Notes: a model not told the origin generated them from the sequence alone. Counted from the first letter of the stretch, positions 1-9,915 are shown. The stretch is DNA of 64,000 nucleotides from an uncultured Chitinophaga sp. (GCA_902168205.1 CABHOK010000006.1:1-64000), one strand, 5' to 3'. A program made the numbers and translations.

Positions 1-108
1 CTCAAGGGGTATGGTAACAAGCTGCGCCCGGGACGATGTCCCTGCCAAAACAAAACAGAAAAAGAACAGGCGTGCGAGTACGCTGATTTTTTTAGAAGAA
101 GAAGTCAT
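1..108 (-). CDS. Secreted protein, N-terminal fragment (runs off left edge)
   Basis: Reading leftward from an ATG at 106-108, 36 codons stay open to the window edge. They encode a typical Sec signal peptide: a Lys-Lys n-region, a Phe/Leu/Val-rich core (LARLFFFCFVLAG) and a likely cleavage after SRA before QLV. The gene lies downstream of the SusD gene in the same direction but beyond that gene's terminator, so it may have its own transcription start. In such loci the gene after SusD is often a glycan-active enzyme or surface binding protein, but too little is visible here to say which. The signal peptide is seen; the role is inference. Confidence 0.6.
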   Translation of the reverse strand, partial: MTSSSKKISVLARLFFFCFVLAGTSSRAQLVTIPLE

Positions 109-181
109 TTCAATTAGTATACTTGGTGATCCGATAAATTTAGAGTATATATTTTTAAAAGTACGAGTGCATTAAAAAGGT

Positions 182-210
182 TAAAGCGATGTGACAACCA
201 CATCGCTTTA
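182..210 (-). terminator. Rho-independent terminator of the SusC/SusD operon
   Basis: A perfect 12-bp stem (182-193 pairing with 199-210) encloses the 5-base loop ACAAC. On the minus strand it is followed by CCTTTTTAATG, a short T-run. It starts 13 bases past the SusD stop. Confidence 0.8.
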
Positions 211-222
211 AGTCTGGTATAC

Positions 223-1731
223 TTATCTATAGCCTTCGTTCTGATCTTCAGGATTGATAAACTCATTCTGTTTGATCTCCGAATCAGGAATCGGGTAACG
301 CATGTGATAGCTCGCAATTGTACCAGAAGCTTTCGCCCACTTGTTACGCTCTTTCACATACTCCACCAGTTTACCGGTACGGATAAGATCCATTCTTCTC
401 CAGCCTTCGAACCCAAGCTCACGCATTCTTTCATCCATGATATTGGCTCTGAAGTCTGATTGAGACATACCGGTTGGCCAGCTATAGTCTTCGGCAGGAA
501 GTCCTGCAAAGGCGCGCTTTCTCACCGTAGTGTTTACCAGGTTTACGGCATCAGCAGTCTGTCCCAATTCATTCATACATTCTGCTTTGCACAAGAGTAT
601 ATCTGCCAGACGGAGGTAATAAATCAGACCACCTGAGTACCAGAAATTCTGAAGCCCTTGTGTACGTATATCCTCAAACTTTCGTGTGTGTGGTTCCAAT
701 TCGTCAGCTTGTCCTGTCCAGGTAATTTGCGGCTGTCTTCCATCGGGCAACGTGAAGTCATAGCGTATACTGGCAGCCTTGCGTGCATCGCCATCCTCCC
801 ATATACCACCGTCAGCTTTATTCTTATAGTAATATTCCGTTGGAAGCGCCAGATCATAACCACCGAAGTATGTATTGCCATCCAGGTCTGCAACCGCGCG
901 GGAGCCTGCGTGGTGCTGCGCCATATTGTTATCCGGCCACATGTTTACAAACTGGAAAGCATATATAGACTCGCTGGAGTTCTGATTGAGCGTAGTCGTA
1001 AAAAGATCACCATAATTATTCAGAAGAGTATACTGTGGTATAGCCATGTCGAAATACTCAACCGCCTTTGCATAATTACGGAAACCCGATTCTTCCGGAG
1101 CGTACATATATACTTTACCAAGCAATGCCTGCGCTGCGCCTTTGGTCGGAATCTTTTTATCGGTTTGCGTAGTGGGCAAATGTTCTACCGCCAGTTCCAG
1201 ATCTTTAATGATGAATTCAAAAACATCTGCTATGGGTTGTCTCGCCTCCTGCATGTTGTCCTGATCAACGATCGGTATAGGCCCCCAGAGCATGGCGAGT
1301 TCAAAGTTCAACGTTGCACGAATAAAAGCGGCCTGTGCCTTCAGCTCATTCGAGCTGGCGTATTTTACAGCCTTTGCAGCGGCCGTGATTACAGGCCAGC
1401 GTTTGTTCCACTGCTCCGCCAGAGACGAGTTGGTAGAGTTCAACGCACCATCGTACTTGTCCAATGCAGCCTGCACGTTGTTCTCATGTACCTGTTGTCC
1501 GCCTTGCTTGGCTTCATCGGTACCGAGCGTAAACATAAAGCCACCGCGATCCTGTTTGGTATTGCGCCATTGCGTATATAAACCGGATACCAGCAGACGA
1601 ATATTATCTTCATCACCAAAAACTTCTTCCTCTGTCAATTGCGTCTGCGGCTCTTCCACCAGAAAATCGGAACAGGATGATACTGCCAGCAATCCCAAAA
1701 GCAGTGTAGTATATAGCGTTATTTTTCTCAT
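223..1731 (-). CDS. SusD/RagB-family nutrient-binding outer-membrane lipoprotein
   Basis: A 502-residue SusD-type protein: the surface lipoprotein that caps the SusC channel and captures oligosaccharides or other nutrients. The ATG at 1731 was chosen over one 30 bases upstream because it gives a clean lipoprotein signal (MRKITLYT, hydrophobic core, LAVSSC lipobox with Cys20). TPR-like helices fill the N-terminal half, and the C-terminus has typical SusD features, including the 'MRELGFEGWRRMDLIRTGK' segment. It follows the SusC gene by 66 bases and ends at a hairpin terminator, so the pair is one operon. The FecR and sigma genes upstream suggest trans-envelope signalling through this system. 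Substrate cannot be told from the sequence. Confidence 0.93.
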   Translation of the reverse strand: MRKITLYTTLLLGLLAVSSCSDFLVEEPQTQLTEEEVFGDEDNIRLLVSGLYTQWRNTKQDRGGFMFTLGTDEAKQGGQQVHENNVQAALDKYDGALNSTNSSLAEQWNKRWPVITAAAKAVKYASSNELKAQAAFIRATLNFELAMLWGPIPIVDQDNMQEARQPIADVFEFIIKDLELAVEHLPTTQTDKKIPTKGAAQALLGKVYMYAPEESGFRNYAKAVEYFDMAIPQYTLLNNYGDLFTTTLNQNSSESIYAFQFVNMWPDNNMAQHHAGSRAVADLDGNTYFGGYDLALPTEYYYKNKADGGIWEDGDARKAASIRYDFTLPDGRQPQITWTGQADELEPHTRKFEDIRTQGLQNFWYSGGLIYYLRLADILLCKAECMNELGQTADAVNLVNTTVRKRAFAGLPAEDYSWPTGMSQSDFRANIMDERMRELGFEGWRRMDLIRTGKLVEYVKERNKWAKASGTIASYHMRYPIPDSEIKQNEFINPEDQNEGYR

Positions 1732-1797
1732 TGCTTTAATTTTTTGTTTGATGACCGGCATGGACTATAAATCATTCTATACCGGTCGAATTGATTT

Positions 1798-4700
1798 TTA
1801 GAAGCCCAGGTTGAGACCGAGTACAAACATTCTGGCTGTAGGATACCAGTCACCGTTCTCCGGATCATAACCTTTATACTTCGTCCAGGTGGTGAGATTA
1901 TTTCCTGTAGTATATATTCTCAGGTTGGTAATACCCACGCGGTTGATGATCGGTTTCGGAACATCGTACGCCAGTGTAAGTGACGCGAGTCGCAGGAAAG
2001 ATGCATCCTGTATACCCCATGAAGTTTCTCCGGCACCATAGCGGATCGAAGCATCATACGTAGCACGTGGTATAGTGGTGTTTGTATGTTCCGGTGTCCA
2101 GCGGTCAAGCATATCTTCATGTGCTGCGCTCATACCGGTACCGCTCATCAATCCTTCGTAGTAACCGCTGATGGCTTTTGCTCCATACGAGTATGTGAAT
2201 ACTGCGTTCAGAGAAATGCCTTTCCATGACACTTGTGATGTAAAGCCTCCATAGAATTTAGGGTCCTTCTTACCGATAATCACTTTATCATTCTGATCGA
2301 TCACACCGTGTCCTTCTTCACCTTCAGGCTGCTGATCTTTCGGAAGTATATCACCAGGTTTCAGAGTCTTACCAGACAAATCAAGACTGTTCACATATTC
2401 CATATCACTTTCCTGGATGATGCGATCGAACTCCAGCATATAGATGGTGTTCAACGATTGTCCCAGGAAGAAATTACCCTCACGCTGAATCTCTGTTCCG
2501 GAGAAACCTCCATAATTATAGATGGCATCTACGTTTCCGTATAACTTGGTAATTTTGTTTTTATCTTTTGAAAGGTTAGCAGTAACATTCCATTTCCAGT
2601 CCTGCGCATCGACAACCAATGCATTCACAGAAAACTCTAAACCTTTGTTCGTCATCTCGCCTATATTTTCAATAGCCTGGTTATAGCCGGTAAGCGGAGA
2701 CAAAGAGCGTCTCATCAACAGGTTCGAGTTGTTGATATTAAAATATTCAGCCGTGAACTGAACACGGTTTTCCAGCACACCAAGATCTATACCTATATTC
2801 AGCTGATCCTGTTTTTCCCATGTAAGGTTCGGTGTACCGCGCAGACCGGTTGAGTTCCACGATACATTTCCATTCGAGTATGACGCGTTGTACAAGCTAT
2901 AGAATGAATAGTCAGGAATATTCTGATTACCCACACTACCATAGCCTGCACGGAGTTTCACGAGATTGAAGAGCTGCTGATCAGCCATAAAATCTTCCGC
3001 AGTTATATTCCATCCTAATGCTACCGATGGGAATAATCCCCACTTATGCCCTTCTGCAAAACGTGAAGAACCATCGTAACGTGCTGTTACCGTTGCCAGG
3101 TATTTACCATCGTATTCATAGTTTACGCGACCGAAGAATGACATGAGCGATGATTGTGTAATGCTTGAACCAAGACTGAAGTTTGCTTTGTCGAAAGCAG
3201 CCCCGAGGTTGTTATAGCCGAAATCATCTGTCGGGAAATCGCGCGCTACCAGGTTGGTATATTTGAACTGATTGCGGCTCATGCTTGTACCAATCAACGC
3301 ACTTACCAAGTGACGATCGAATTGTTTTTCATAAGTAATGGAATTGTCCCATTGGTAATTCAACACGTGATCCAGGTTATGCACCGCTCTTCCTCTGAAC
3401 GAATCGCGTATAGCCTGCTGAATGCCGCTCGGTGTATACTCATAATACTCCTGGTCAATCAGGTCGATGGTGAAGTTTGTACGAAGCGTCAGGTTCTTCA
3501 CCGGGTTAATGCTGATATAGTTTGAAGTAAAGATTCTATTCTTGGATCTGTCTTTATCTATCGTCAGGGACTTGAACGGGTTCTCCATGTTCACATCCCA
3601 GTTATTTCCCCAGGCAAGTTTCAAGGAGTCGTGGTAGAATGGCAGCAGCGGGTTTGCACCACTGGCGACACCAAACACTTTACCATCCACCAGGTCTTCT
3701 TCAGAGCGCGTGAATGATGTGTTGGTACCAATCTTCAACCACTTCTTCATATTTTGTTCTGCATTCACACGACCGGTATAGCGTTTATAACCTGAGCTTT
3801 GTACAAGACCCTCCTGATCTGCATAACCAAAGCTTACATAGTAGCTGCCTTTATCCGTACCGCCTGAAAAACTCAGGGAGTGATTCTGTTGAAATGCAGA
3901 GCGTGTAATCTCATCCACCCAATCGTAGCTCTTGCCATTGGCATACGTTTCTGTCTCATAGTCAGCAATACGACCACCGGGTTGAGACAGGTAGTTGATG
4001 AAGTCCTGGCGTGTAGCCGTTGGGTTGGCATCAAAGAAATCTCTGCCTATAGATGAATCTTCAAAGGCGGCAATTCTCAGATCGAGTATATCTCTGGCGC
4101 CCAGTGTTGGAGGTCTGTTGGCAAACTCCTGTACACCGAACCAGCCATCGTAGCTTACTTTACCTTCGCCACTCTTTCCTTTTTTGGTAGTAATGATCAC
4201 CACACCGTTTGCTCCGCGTGAACCATACAGCGCTGTTGACGATGCATCTTTCAATACATTGATCGAAGCTACATCATTGAGGTTGATCATGTTAAAGTCG
4301 CGTTCCATCACAATACCATCCACTACATATATAGGGCTGGCACCAAACTGCATGGAGTTGTTACCGCGTACTCTAATTGTTGCGTTTCCACCGGGCTCCG
4401 GGTTGTTCTGTATGAATACACCGGCAGCGCGACCTTGCAACGCCTCGTTAACACTTGTAACGGGTCTCTCCGATAAAGTCTTCTCGCTTACAGAGACAAC
4501 CGCACCGGTAAGATCTTTTTCCTTGAGTGACGCTCCCACCACCACAACTTCCTGCAGCGATTGTATATCCGGAGCCATCTGTATATCTATTACAGTACGC
4601 GTATCAATTGTGATCTCTTGCGTAGCATAACCGATGAACGTAATCACCAGTAAACCACCTTCGTGATCAGACGGAATATTCAATGAATAATTTCCATCAG

Positions 4701-5193
4701 CATCGGTTGTTGTACCAATGGTAGAACCTTTAATGAGTACACTTACACCAGGAAGCGGTGTGTTTGTCTCATCAACAATTCTTCCGGTAAGAATACGATC
4801 GGCTGCATTTGCTTCCGGCTCGGCTTCTTCCTGCTTGCGCAGCACGATCTGGTTTTCAACGGCCTCAAAAAGAATGCGGTGTGGCGCCAATACTTTTTGA
4901 AGCACTTCACCAAGTGCATCGTTGTTTGCTTGTATACTTACTTTCTTGTGAACGGGAATCACTTCCGGGCTATAGATGAACCGGATACCGGCTACTTCTT
5001 CCAACTTCGAAAGGAGAACCTGCATTTCCTGGTTCTTTACCTCGATCGAAATCTTCTTTTTTAATGCCTCCTGCCCTTTCGATTCCGTTGCCAGAACCAC
5101 ACCTGTACACGTAACTACAATGAAAATTGGAATGATAGCTACTCTCATAATGAACAAGAATAATGGACGATGGACATGTAGTAATTTTTCCAT
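1798..5193 (-). CDS. SusC/RagA-family TonB-dependent transporter with STN domain
   Basis: A 1131-residue outer-membrane TonB-linked channel. In order: signal sequence (about 1-36), an STN domain (about 45-100) used to signal to a FecR anti-sigma factor, a carboxypeptidase-regulatory-like domain (about 135-215, 'GVSVLIKGSTIGTTTDADGNYS'-type), a plug (about 220-340 with IRVRGNNS and YVVDGI), and a long beta-barrel ending in Phe ('VLGLNLGF'). The ATG at 5193 is preferred; the reading frame continues upstream to 5253, but that part is not signal-like. The STN domain fits the FecR/ECF sigma genes immediately upstream. It imports a nutrient together with the SusD partner downstream. Confidence 0.95.
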   Translation of the reverse strand: MEKLLHVHRPLFLFIMRVAIIPIFIVVTCTGVVLATESKGQEALKKKISIEVKNQEMQVLLSKLEEVAGIRFIYSPEVIPVHKKVSIQANNDALGEVLQKVLAPHRILFEAVENQIVLRKQEEAEPEANAADRILTGRIVDETNTPLPGVSVLIKGSTIGTTTDADGNYSLNIPSDHEGGLLVITFIGYATQEITIDTRTVIDIQMAPDIQSLQEVVVVGASLKEKDLTGAVVSVSEKTLSERPVTSVNEALQGRAAGVFIQNNPEPGGNATIRVRGNNSMQFGASPIYVVDGIVMERDFNMINLNDVASINVLKDASSTALYGSRGANGVVIITTKKGKSGEGKVSYDGWFGVQEFANRPPTLGARDILDLRIAAFEDSSIGRDFFDANPTATRQDFINYLSQPGGRIADYETETYANGKSYDWVDEITRSAFQQNHSLSFSGGTDKGSYYVSFGYADQEGLVQSSGYKRYTGRVNAEQNMKKWLKIGTNTSFTRSEEDLVDGKVFGVASGANPLLPFYHDSLKLAWGNNWDVNMENPFKSLTIDKDRSKNRIFTSNYISINPVKNLTLRTNFTIDLIDQEYYEYTPSGIQQAIRDSFRGRAVHNLDHVLNYQWDNSITYEKQFDRHLVSALIGTSMSRNQFKYTNLVARDFPTDDFGYNNLGAAFDKANFSLGSSITQSSLMSFFGRVNYEYDGKYLATVTARYDGSSRFAEGHKWGLFPSVALGWNITAEDFMADQQLFNLVKLRAGYGSVGNQNIPDYSFYSLYNASYSNGNVSWNSTGLRGTPNLTWEKQDQLNIGIDLGVLENRVQFTAEYFNINNSNLLMRRSLSPLTGYNQAIENIGEMTNKGLEFSVNALVVDAQDWKWNVTANLSKDKNKITKLYGNVDAIYNYGGFSGTEIQREGNFFLGQSLNTIYMLEFDRIIQESDMEYVNSLDLSGKTLKPGDILPKDQQPEGEEGHGVIDQNDKVIIGKKDPKFYGGFTSQVSWKGISLNAVFTYSYGAKAISGYYEGLMSGTGMSAAHEDMLDRWTPEHTNTTIPRATYDASIRYGAGETSWGIQDASFLRLASLTLAYDVPKPIINRVGITNLRIYTTGNNLTTWTKYKGYDPENGDWYPTARMFVLGLNLGF

Positions 5194-5230
5194 ATATTGG
5201 ATTGTTTTTTTATTATTATTTAGTACTTCA

Positions 5231-5258
5231 GACTGGTGATGCGCCAACATCATCAGTC
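5231..5258 (+). terminator. Hairpin in the SusC leader, with a U-tract only on the plus strand
   Basis: An 11-bp stem (5231-5241 with 5248-5258, one G:T pair) and 6-base loop lie between the FecR and SusC genes. On the plus strand it is followed by TTCTTTTTTT, as in an intrinsic terminator. On the minus strand, where both flanking genes are read, no U-tract follows it. It could end an antisense transcript, or act as a leader structure or operator for SusC. Confidence 0.45.
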
Positions 5259-5317
5259 TTCTTTTTTTGCAGGGTAGAAATCAATCATTTCATATCACAT
5301 AGAGATTTTAAAGTGGT

Positions 5318-6436
5318 TTAGTTTTTACATCCGTTTCCTGTAATAGACACCTGATCATTTACTATGTCATACTTCACGCCAATGGAGCGACATATAAGAT
5401 CTACTTTCGTGGTGAAAGATTCATCTGTAAATGATGCAGTAACTGAACAGCCTTCTATATCGGCTTGCTCAAAATTTATGCGTACGCCATACGCTTTCGA
5501 CAGAAGCGCAAAAGCTTTGGACACCGGGGTGCTATTAAATTTCAAATACGTATCCGGCACTTGAGACTCTGCTATAGATGACGCATTGAGACGTGTGTGT
5601 TGTATTTGTTCCGCTTCCCCTCCCTTGTAGATCAACTGTTCATTTCGGGTAAGGATTGCATTGGGTTCTCCCTCGGGTGTACTTCCGGATGCCTGGGGAG
5701 TAGTATATATAGAGACCGTTCCGGATTTAACAACCACTTTTACCTGCTCATCCTGTTTGTTGGTGGTAATCTCGAAACTGGTGCCAACTACTTTGGCAAC
5801 TATATTTCCAGCATTGACATAAAAAGGCTTCTTCGGATTTTTCGTTACTTCGAAAAATGCAGTGCCCTCCATATATACTTCGCGTGAATTGCCTGAGAAT
5901 TCTCTCGGATAACGTATTGTACTATTTTGAGACAGCAATACCGAACTTTTATCCGGCAGATTGATCAACAGCGCATCTTCACTCTTATTAATACGCTCGA
6001 TCATAAAATCATCTACGACTTCGGCTTGGGCCAGCGGATCAGCTTTATCATCCTTATGTATACTACTATATATACCATACCAGCCTATAGCGAGCACAAC
6101 TGCGATGGAAGCCGCTACAGCATACCACCGCGGATGCCGTACATTTGATTGAACTTCCGGAGTATCAACTTGCTCCGGCTCTTCATCGTCTTGAATCTGA
6201 GACAGTATATTTTCAACTTCGCGTTGAATTTCAAAATCGCTAATGGATTCATGCTGAACAGGATGAATCGCTAAAACAATTGCCCTGGCTTCTTCAACCG
6301 TATCGCTCTTGAGCTGGTTTTCAAGCAGCCAGTTTCGCCAAACTATATCCTCTTCGCGCGTAGGATTTTTCACCCACGATCGAAAACGCTGGTCCTGAAC
6401 AAAATCTTCGACAGAATAGTACTTATAATGATTCAT
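5318..6436 (-). CDS. FecR-family anti-sigma factor
   Basis: A 372-residue inner-membrane anti-sigma factor. The cytoplasmic N-terminus (about 1-100) binds the sigma factor, one membrane span lies at about 104-123 (YAVAASIAVVLAIGWYGIYS), and the periplasmic FecR domain (about 145-250, 'FSGNSREVYMEGTAFFEV') is followed by a C-terminal STN-like/DUF4974 domain (about 290-372). The ATG at 6436 was chosen; an upstream in-frame extension to 6532 is basic and not conserved-looking. It is divergent from the sigma factor gene and upstream of SusC, the usual arrangement in which substrate-loaded SusC signals through its STN domain to FecR to free sigma. Confidence 0.93.
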   Translation of the reverse strand: MNHYKYYSVEDFVQDQRFRSWVKNPTREEDIVWRNWLLENQLKSDTVEEARAIVLAIHPVQHESISDFEIQREVENILSQIQDDEEPEQVDTPEVQSNVRHPRWYAVAASIAVVLAIGWYGIYSSIHKDDKADPLAQAEVVDDFMIERINKSEDALLINLPDKSSVLLSQNSTIRYPREFSGNSREVYMEGTAFFEVTKNPKKPFYVNAGNIVAKVVGTSFEITTNKQDEQVKVVVKSGTVSIYTTPQASGSTPEGEPNAILTRNEQLIYKGGEAEQIQHTRLNASSIAESQVPDTYLKFNSTPVSKAFALLSKAYGVRINFEQADIEGCSVTASFTDESFTTKVDLICRSIGVKYDIVNDQVSITGNGCKN

Positions 6437-6628
6437 GTAGTGCAATCGACAACTATAATTATGTATAGACAACGATTGCAGATTTCTACTCTTCTTTCCC
6501 AAAAAGTTTTTTTTCACACGAACACGGGTCATCGTGACATTAAAAAAACGTTTGCAGAAAACGGTTGCAATATTTGTTTTTAAATGAAAAAGACTGAATT
6601 TTAGAAATCCTAAACCCTACGCTGAGCT

Positions 6629-7210
6629 TTGGAATACATATTATCACCTGAACAGGAAACAAAACTTTGGGATGAATTCAGAAGTGGACTAAAGCCTAGC
6701 TTTGAGAAACTGATGAAGTTTCACTACCGAGGCCTGTTTACCTATGGCACCAAATTCACCAAGGATACAGAGTTTGTGAAAGACTGCCTGCAGGATCTTT
6801 TCATGGAGCTGTGGAGAACACGCAAATCGTTAAGCAGTACACTATATGTAAAGTCGTATCTCTTCAAGAGTATACGGAACAAAATTTGTCGTGAGCTCCA
6901 TAAGAACAGATGGCACCTGCACGCACAGCCGATCGAAGATAATTATTACTTTGATGTAGAGTTCTCCATCGAACATCATCTTATTCGTGAACAGACTCTG
7001 CGCGACACAGCCAGTAAATTTTCCGAGCTGCTCAATAAACTTCCCAAACGACAAAAAGAAATTATATACCTGCGCTTTTATCAAAATCTGGATGTGCCGG
7101 AGATTGTACAGATCATGGAGATAAACTCCCAGTCGGTATATAATTTACTCCACAAGGCGCTTGCTAACCTGCGCGATCCGCTGCTGGCCAAAATCAACTA
7201 TAAACTATAG
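6629..7210 (+). CDS. ECF RNA polymerase sigma factor (Bacteroidota sigma-70 family)
   Basis: A 193-residue ECF sigma factor. Region 2 (about 22-95) has DCLQDLFMELW and the 'SYLFKSIRNKI' segment, and region 4 (about 130-185) has LPKRQKEIIYLRFYQNL and a helix-turn-helix. The only start upstream of region 2 is TTG at 6629: an in-frame TGA lies two codons before it and the next Met is residue 29, inside region 2. It is divergent from the FecR anti-sigma gene and is presumably held by it until SusC is loaded, then transcribes the SusC/SusD operon. The 3' end meets the convergent response regulator gene with only 8 bases between. Confidence 0.92.
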   Translation: MEYILSPEQETKLWDEFRSGLKPSFEKLMKFHYRGLFTYGTKFTKDTEFVKDCLQDLFMELWRTRKSLSSTLYVKSYLFKSIRNKICRELHKNRWHLHAQPIEDNYYFDVEFSIEHHLIREQTLRDTASKFSELLNKLPKRQKEIIYLRFYQNLDVPEIVQIMEINSQSVYNLLHKALANLRDPLLAKINYKL

Positions 7211-7218
7211 ATATAGCA

Positions 7219-7869
7219 TCACTGCAGCAACTGCAGTTCGGTAGCCGTGCGAATAAGCGCTGCTGCATTCTTCACGTCCATCTTCTGCATCAGGTTTCTG
7301 CGGTGTGTCTCAATCGTAAACGGACTAACCATCAGTTCCTTCGCTATATCCGTACTCGTCTTTCCTTCCGCTATCATTTTAAGGATTTGCTTCTCACGCC
7401 TGGTGAGCGGTGGGATCGCCTTCAATTGTTGCGCCGAAGGTTTACTAATGATCTTTTTTATCTCCTCGCTGAAAGCAACCTGTCCATCAAGTGCCTGCAG
7501 TATACAACCGACAAGCTCGCCTGCCGAAGCGTTCTTTAATATATAGCCGCTCGCTCCATTTGCCAGTAACTGCATTACGAGGCTTCGGTCGTTATGATTG
7601 CTGAAACCAAGAATATAAGTATCGGGCAGTGAACTTTTTATTTCACGACATAGTTCAATACCGTTTACATCGGGCAACGTTATATCCAGCAGAACGACAT
7701 CAACAGAATAATTCCCTTTCTTTATATCTTCCAAAAAATCCATACCTGTATAATATTCGCGGATCGTCTGAACAGGAAGATCGTTGACTAATATACGTTG
7801 CAATCCTTCAACCACTACGGGATGATCTTCTATGATCGCGATGGTTAGCGGAGCTCTATCGTGTGACAT
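7219..7869 (-). CDS. LuxR/NarL-type response regulator
   Basis: A 216-residue two-component response regulator. The receiver domain (about 8-125) carries the acidic pocket IIEDH, the phospho-acceptor Asp62 in VVLLDITLPD, and the Lys of 'YILKNA'. A LuxR-type helix-turn-helix occupies about 150-210 (LTRREKQILKMIAEGKTS). The ATG at 7869 overlaps the end of the kinase gene by 14 bases; an alternative start lies at 7878. The overlap implies translational coupling, and the kinase is the cognate partner. Target genes are unknown; the lipoprotein at 10046 begins just upstream in the opposite direction. Confidence 0.93.
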   Translation of the reverse strand: MSHDRAPLTIAIIEDHPVVVEGLQRILVNDLPVQTIREYYTGMDFLEDIKKGNYSVDVVLLDITLPDVNGIELCREIKSSLPDTYILGFSNHNDRSLVMQLLANGASGYILKNASAGELVGCILQALDGQVAFSEEIKKIISKPSAQQLKAIPPLTRREKQILKMIAEGKTSTDIAKELMVSPFTIETHRRNLMQKMDVKNAAALIRTATELQLLQ

Positions 7870-9865
7870 CAAATTCAATATTTATTGTTGTACCCTCTCC
7901 TTCTGCAGAAGCTATATCCAGCTTTCCATTCAGATATTCTACGCGCGTACGCACATTTCCGAGACCTATACCCGGACGTGGTGCATTATTTGTTTCCGTA
8001 AGTCCTTTGCCGTTGTCTTCCACCGTTATGAAAAATACACTTTCATTCTGACTGCACTGCACCAGTATTTCAGATGCTTCTGCATGACGGATTGCATTGG
8101 TGAGTAGCTCCTGCACCATGCGGTATATATTTACCTGTTTCTCCTGGGGCAATGCGTTGTCCAGGCCGAACGCCTCGAAGGTAATTTGTGTCGTTGCAGA
8201 CGTCATGGATTCACACATATCTTTCAGTGCAGGCTCAAGCCCTAACTGCAGCAACGATTCGGGCATCATGTTACGGGCAATTCTGCGAAGTTCGTTGGAA
8301 GATATATCCAGCTGTTCCTGCAGGGAATGCAAGTCGTGTACATTACCATTCGAACGATTGGATGCTATATGCGATAATCTTGTTTTGATAGCAGCCAGTC
8401 TTCCTCCCAGCCCGTCATGCAAATCTATCGCAAGTCGTTTACGTTCCTGCTCTTCACCCTGCATCAACGCCCGGGCTACCTGTATTTGTTGTTTCTGTTC
8501 GCCATCCTTTATTTGTTGCTGGTAATGCAACGCCATTTGTTGTGTTAACCGTTTACTGTTTCGATAGAGTATAATGGCGAACACCACCGTAATGCCGAGA
8601 AATATACTGATCAGTATCAGCATCCAGTTTATCAGCCGTGTGTTTCGGGATGCCAGTGTGGCTTTGTCCGTTTCCGCCTGAAGTGTCGCGATCTTCTTCT
8701 CGTTCTCTGCATTTTTATACCGCGTTTCCAATTCAACAATATCTTTCTGAAATTTAATCTCGTATAGGCTATCGCTTAGCACAATGTACTGATCAGCCCA
8801 ATATAACGCCTTCTCTTCGTTACCCAGACGTGTGTAACAGCTATACAGTTCTTTATAGTAGAGTTTCTTATCCTGTAAAAACACCAGCGGACTCTTCAAC
8901 AAGTCTTCGAGTACAACGATGGCCTTTCGGTACTCCTTCAGGTTGGCAAGTGCTTTATACTTGGCATACGTTAACCGGTTTTGCGCATGCGCAGCTCCGA
9001 CTCTCCCGGCAAATTCAATTCCCTTGTCAAAGCTTTCGATCGCACGCACGTGCTTCTTCTGCTTGTCATAATACAGTCCTTCCGTATAGTAAAAACCAAC
9101 GTATAGATTTGAGGCAGGATACGGTTGTAATGCATTGCGTGCTGCGTCAATGGCGCGTCTCGCAACATCATATTCTTCCTGGTATATATAGTTCTCACCG
9201 GCAATACTATACGATTCGATGAGTTCAACAAGGTTCAGCGGGTTATCAGGTGACAGCTTCTCCAGCACTTGAATCGCCTGCTCCAGATAAGATGATGCCT
9301 TGTCTCTCCGGTTTGCATTCATGAACACAATCGCCATGGATTTGTACGCTTTACCCTGCAAGAGAAAATCTTCCACTTGTGAAGCGAACGTGGCTGCTGT
9401 TGTAAAAGCATCCATCGCTCCTTTTTCATTGCCTTTCACCTGCTGAATGATTCCATAATTGCTGTAGATCATGCTGCGAAGGCGATAAGCTTCCGGGTAT
9501 GAAAACCGCGCAAGCATGGAATCGCTTTTCAATATATACTTTTCAAGGTTGTTAATATCGCGCGGAGCATAACGCACGATTGCACGATAATAAACAGATG
9601 CCGCTTCGATAAATGTATATTGCTTACCTGCTGCAACACCTTTCTCTAAAAAATGTCTGGCCTGCGTAGTATCATTTGTGCGTTTGTGAAGCAGTGACAG
9701 CTTCAGGCAGGCATAAGCCTGCACACTATCATTACCGGATTGAGCCATCTCTCTTTGCATTCGGGCTATGTATGCTCCCTCATTGCCCAGCGAATACGAA
9801 ACCTGTGCGTGCGACACCATTGCTGAAACCATAACAAGACCGATAAGCACGAAGCGATATACCAT
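7856..9865 (-). CDS. TPR sensor histidine kinase (HisKA_3 / NarX-like)
   Basis: A 669-residue membrane kinase. It has a signal sequence (ending VSHAQ), a periplasmic TPR array (about 30-395), a single membrane span (about 410-432), a coiled linker, a HisKA_3 domain with phospho-acceptor His483 in LAIDLHDGLGGRL, and an HATPase_c domain with N-box ELLTNAIRHA, VEDNGKGL and GIGLGNVRTR. The ATG at 9865 is preferred over TTG 9889 and ATG 9886 because a good promoter box (9887-9894) would place the transcript start downstream of those two. It phosphorylates the overlapping response regulator. TPR sensors of this type are common in Bacteroidota; the stimulus is not known. Confidence 0.92.
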   Translation of the reverse strand: MVYRFVLIGLVMVSAMVSHAQVSYSLGNEGAYIARMQREMAQSGNDSVQAYACLKLSLLHKRTNDTTQARHFLEKGVAAGKQYTFIEAASVYYRAIVRYAPRDINNLEKYILKSDSMLARFSYPEAYRLRSMIYSNYGIIQQVKGNEKGAMDAFTTAATFASQVEDFLLQGKAYKSMAIVFMNANRRDKASSYLEQAIQVLEKLSPDNPLNLVELIESYSIAGENYIYQEEYDVARRAIDAARNALQPYPASNLYVGFYYTEGLYYDKQKKHVRAIESFDKGIEFAGRVGAAHAQNRLTYAKYKALANLKEYRKAIVVLEDLLKSPLVFLQDKKLYYKELYSCYTRLGNEEKALYWADQYIVLSDSLYEIKFQKDIVELETRYKNAENEKKIATLQAETDKATLASRNTRLINWMLILISIFLGITVVFAIILYRNSKRLTQQMALHYQQQIKDGEQKQQIQVARALMQGEEQERKRLAIDLHDGLGGRLAAIKTRLSHIASNRSNGNVHDLHSLQEQLDISSNELRRIARNMMPESLLQLGLEPALKDMCESMTSATTQITFEAFGLDNALPQEKQVNIYRMVQELLTNAIRHAEASEILVQCSQNESVFFITVEDNGKGLTETNNAPRPGIGLGNVRTRVEYLNGKLDIASAEGEGTTINIEFDVTR

Positions 9866-9886
9866 ACGAGTAAAAACGTAAAGCAT

Positions 9887-9915
9887 CAAAGCTATAAAAT
9901 ATAGCAGGACCGCAA
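9887..9915 (-). promoter_or_regulatory. Promoter of the TPR kinase/response regulator operon
   Basis: On the minus strand a TTTG (9912-9915) stands 17 bases before TAGCTTTG (9887-9894), which matches the Bacteroidota TTTG / TAnnTTTG consensus. The predicted transcript start, near 9881, would leave only the ATG at 9865 usable. Confidence 0.4.

Noticed and set aside
658-1581. Long plus-strand open frame of 307 codons opposite SusD
   Set aside because: It lies entirely antisense to a well-supported SusD gene, has no recognisable domain and odd composition; it is a coding shadow.
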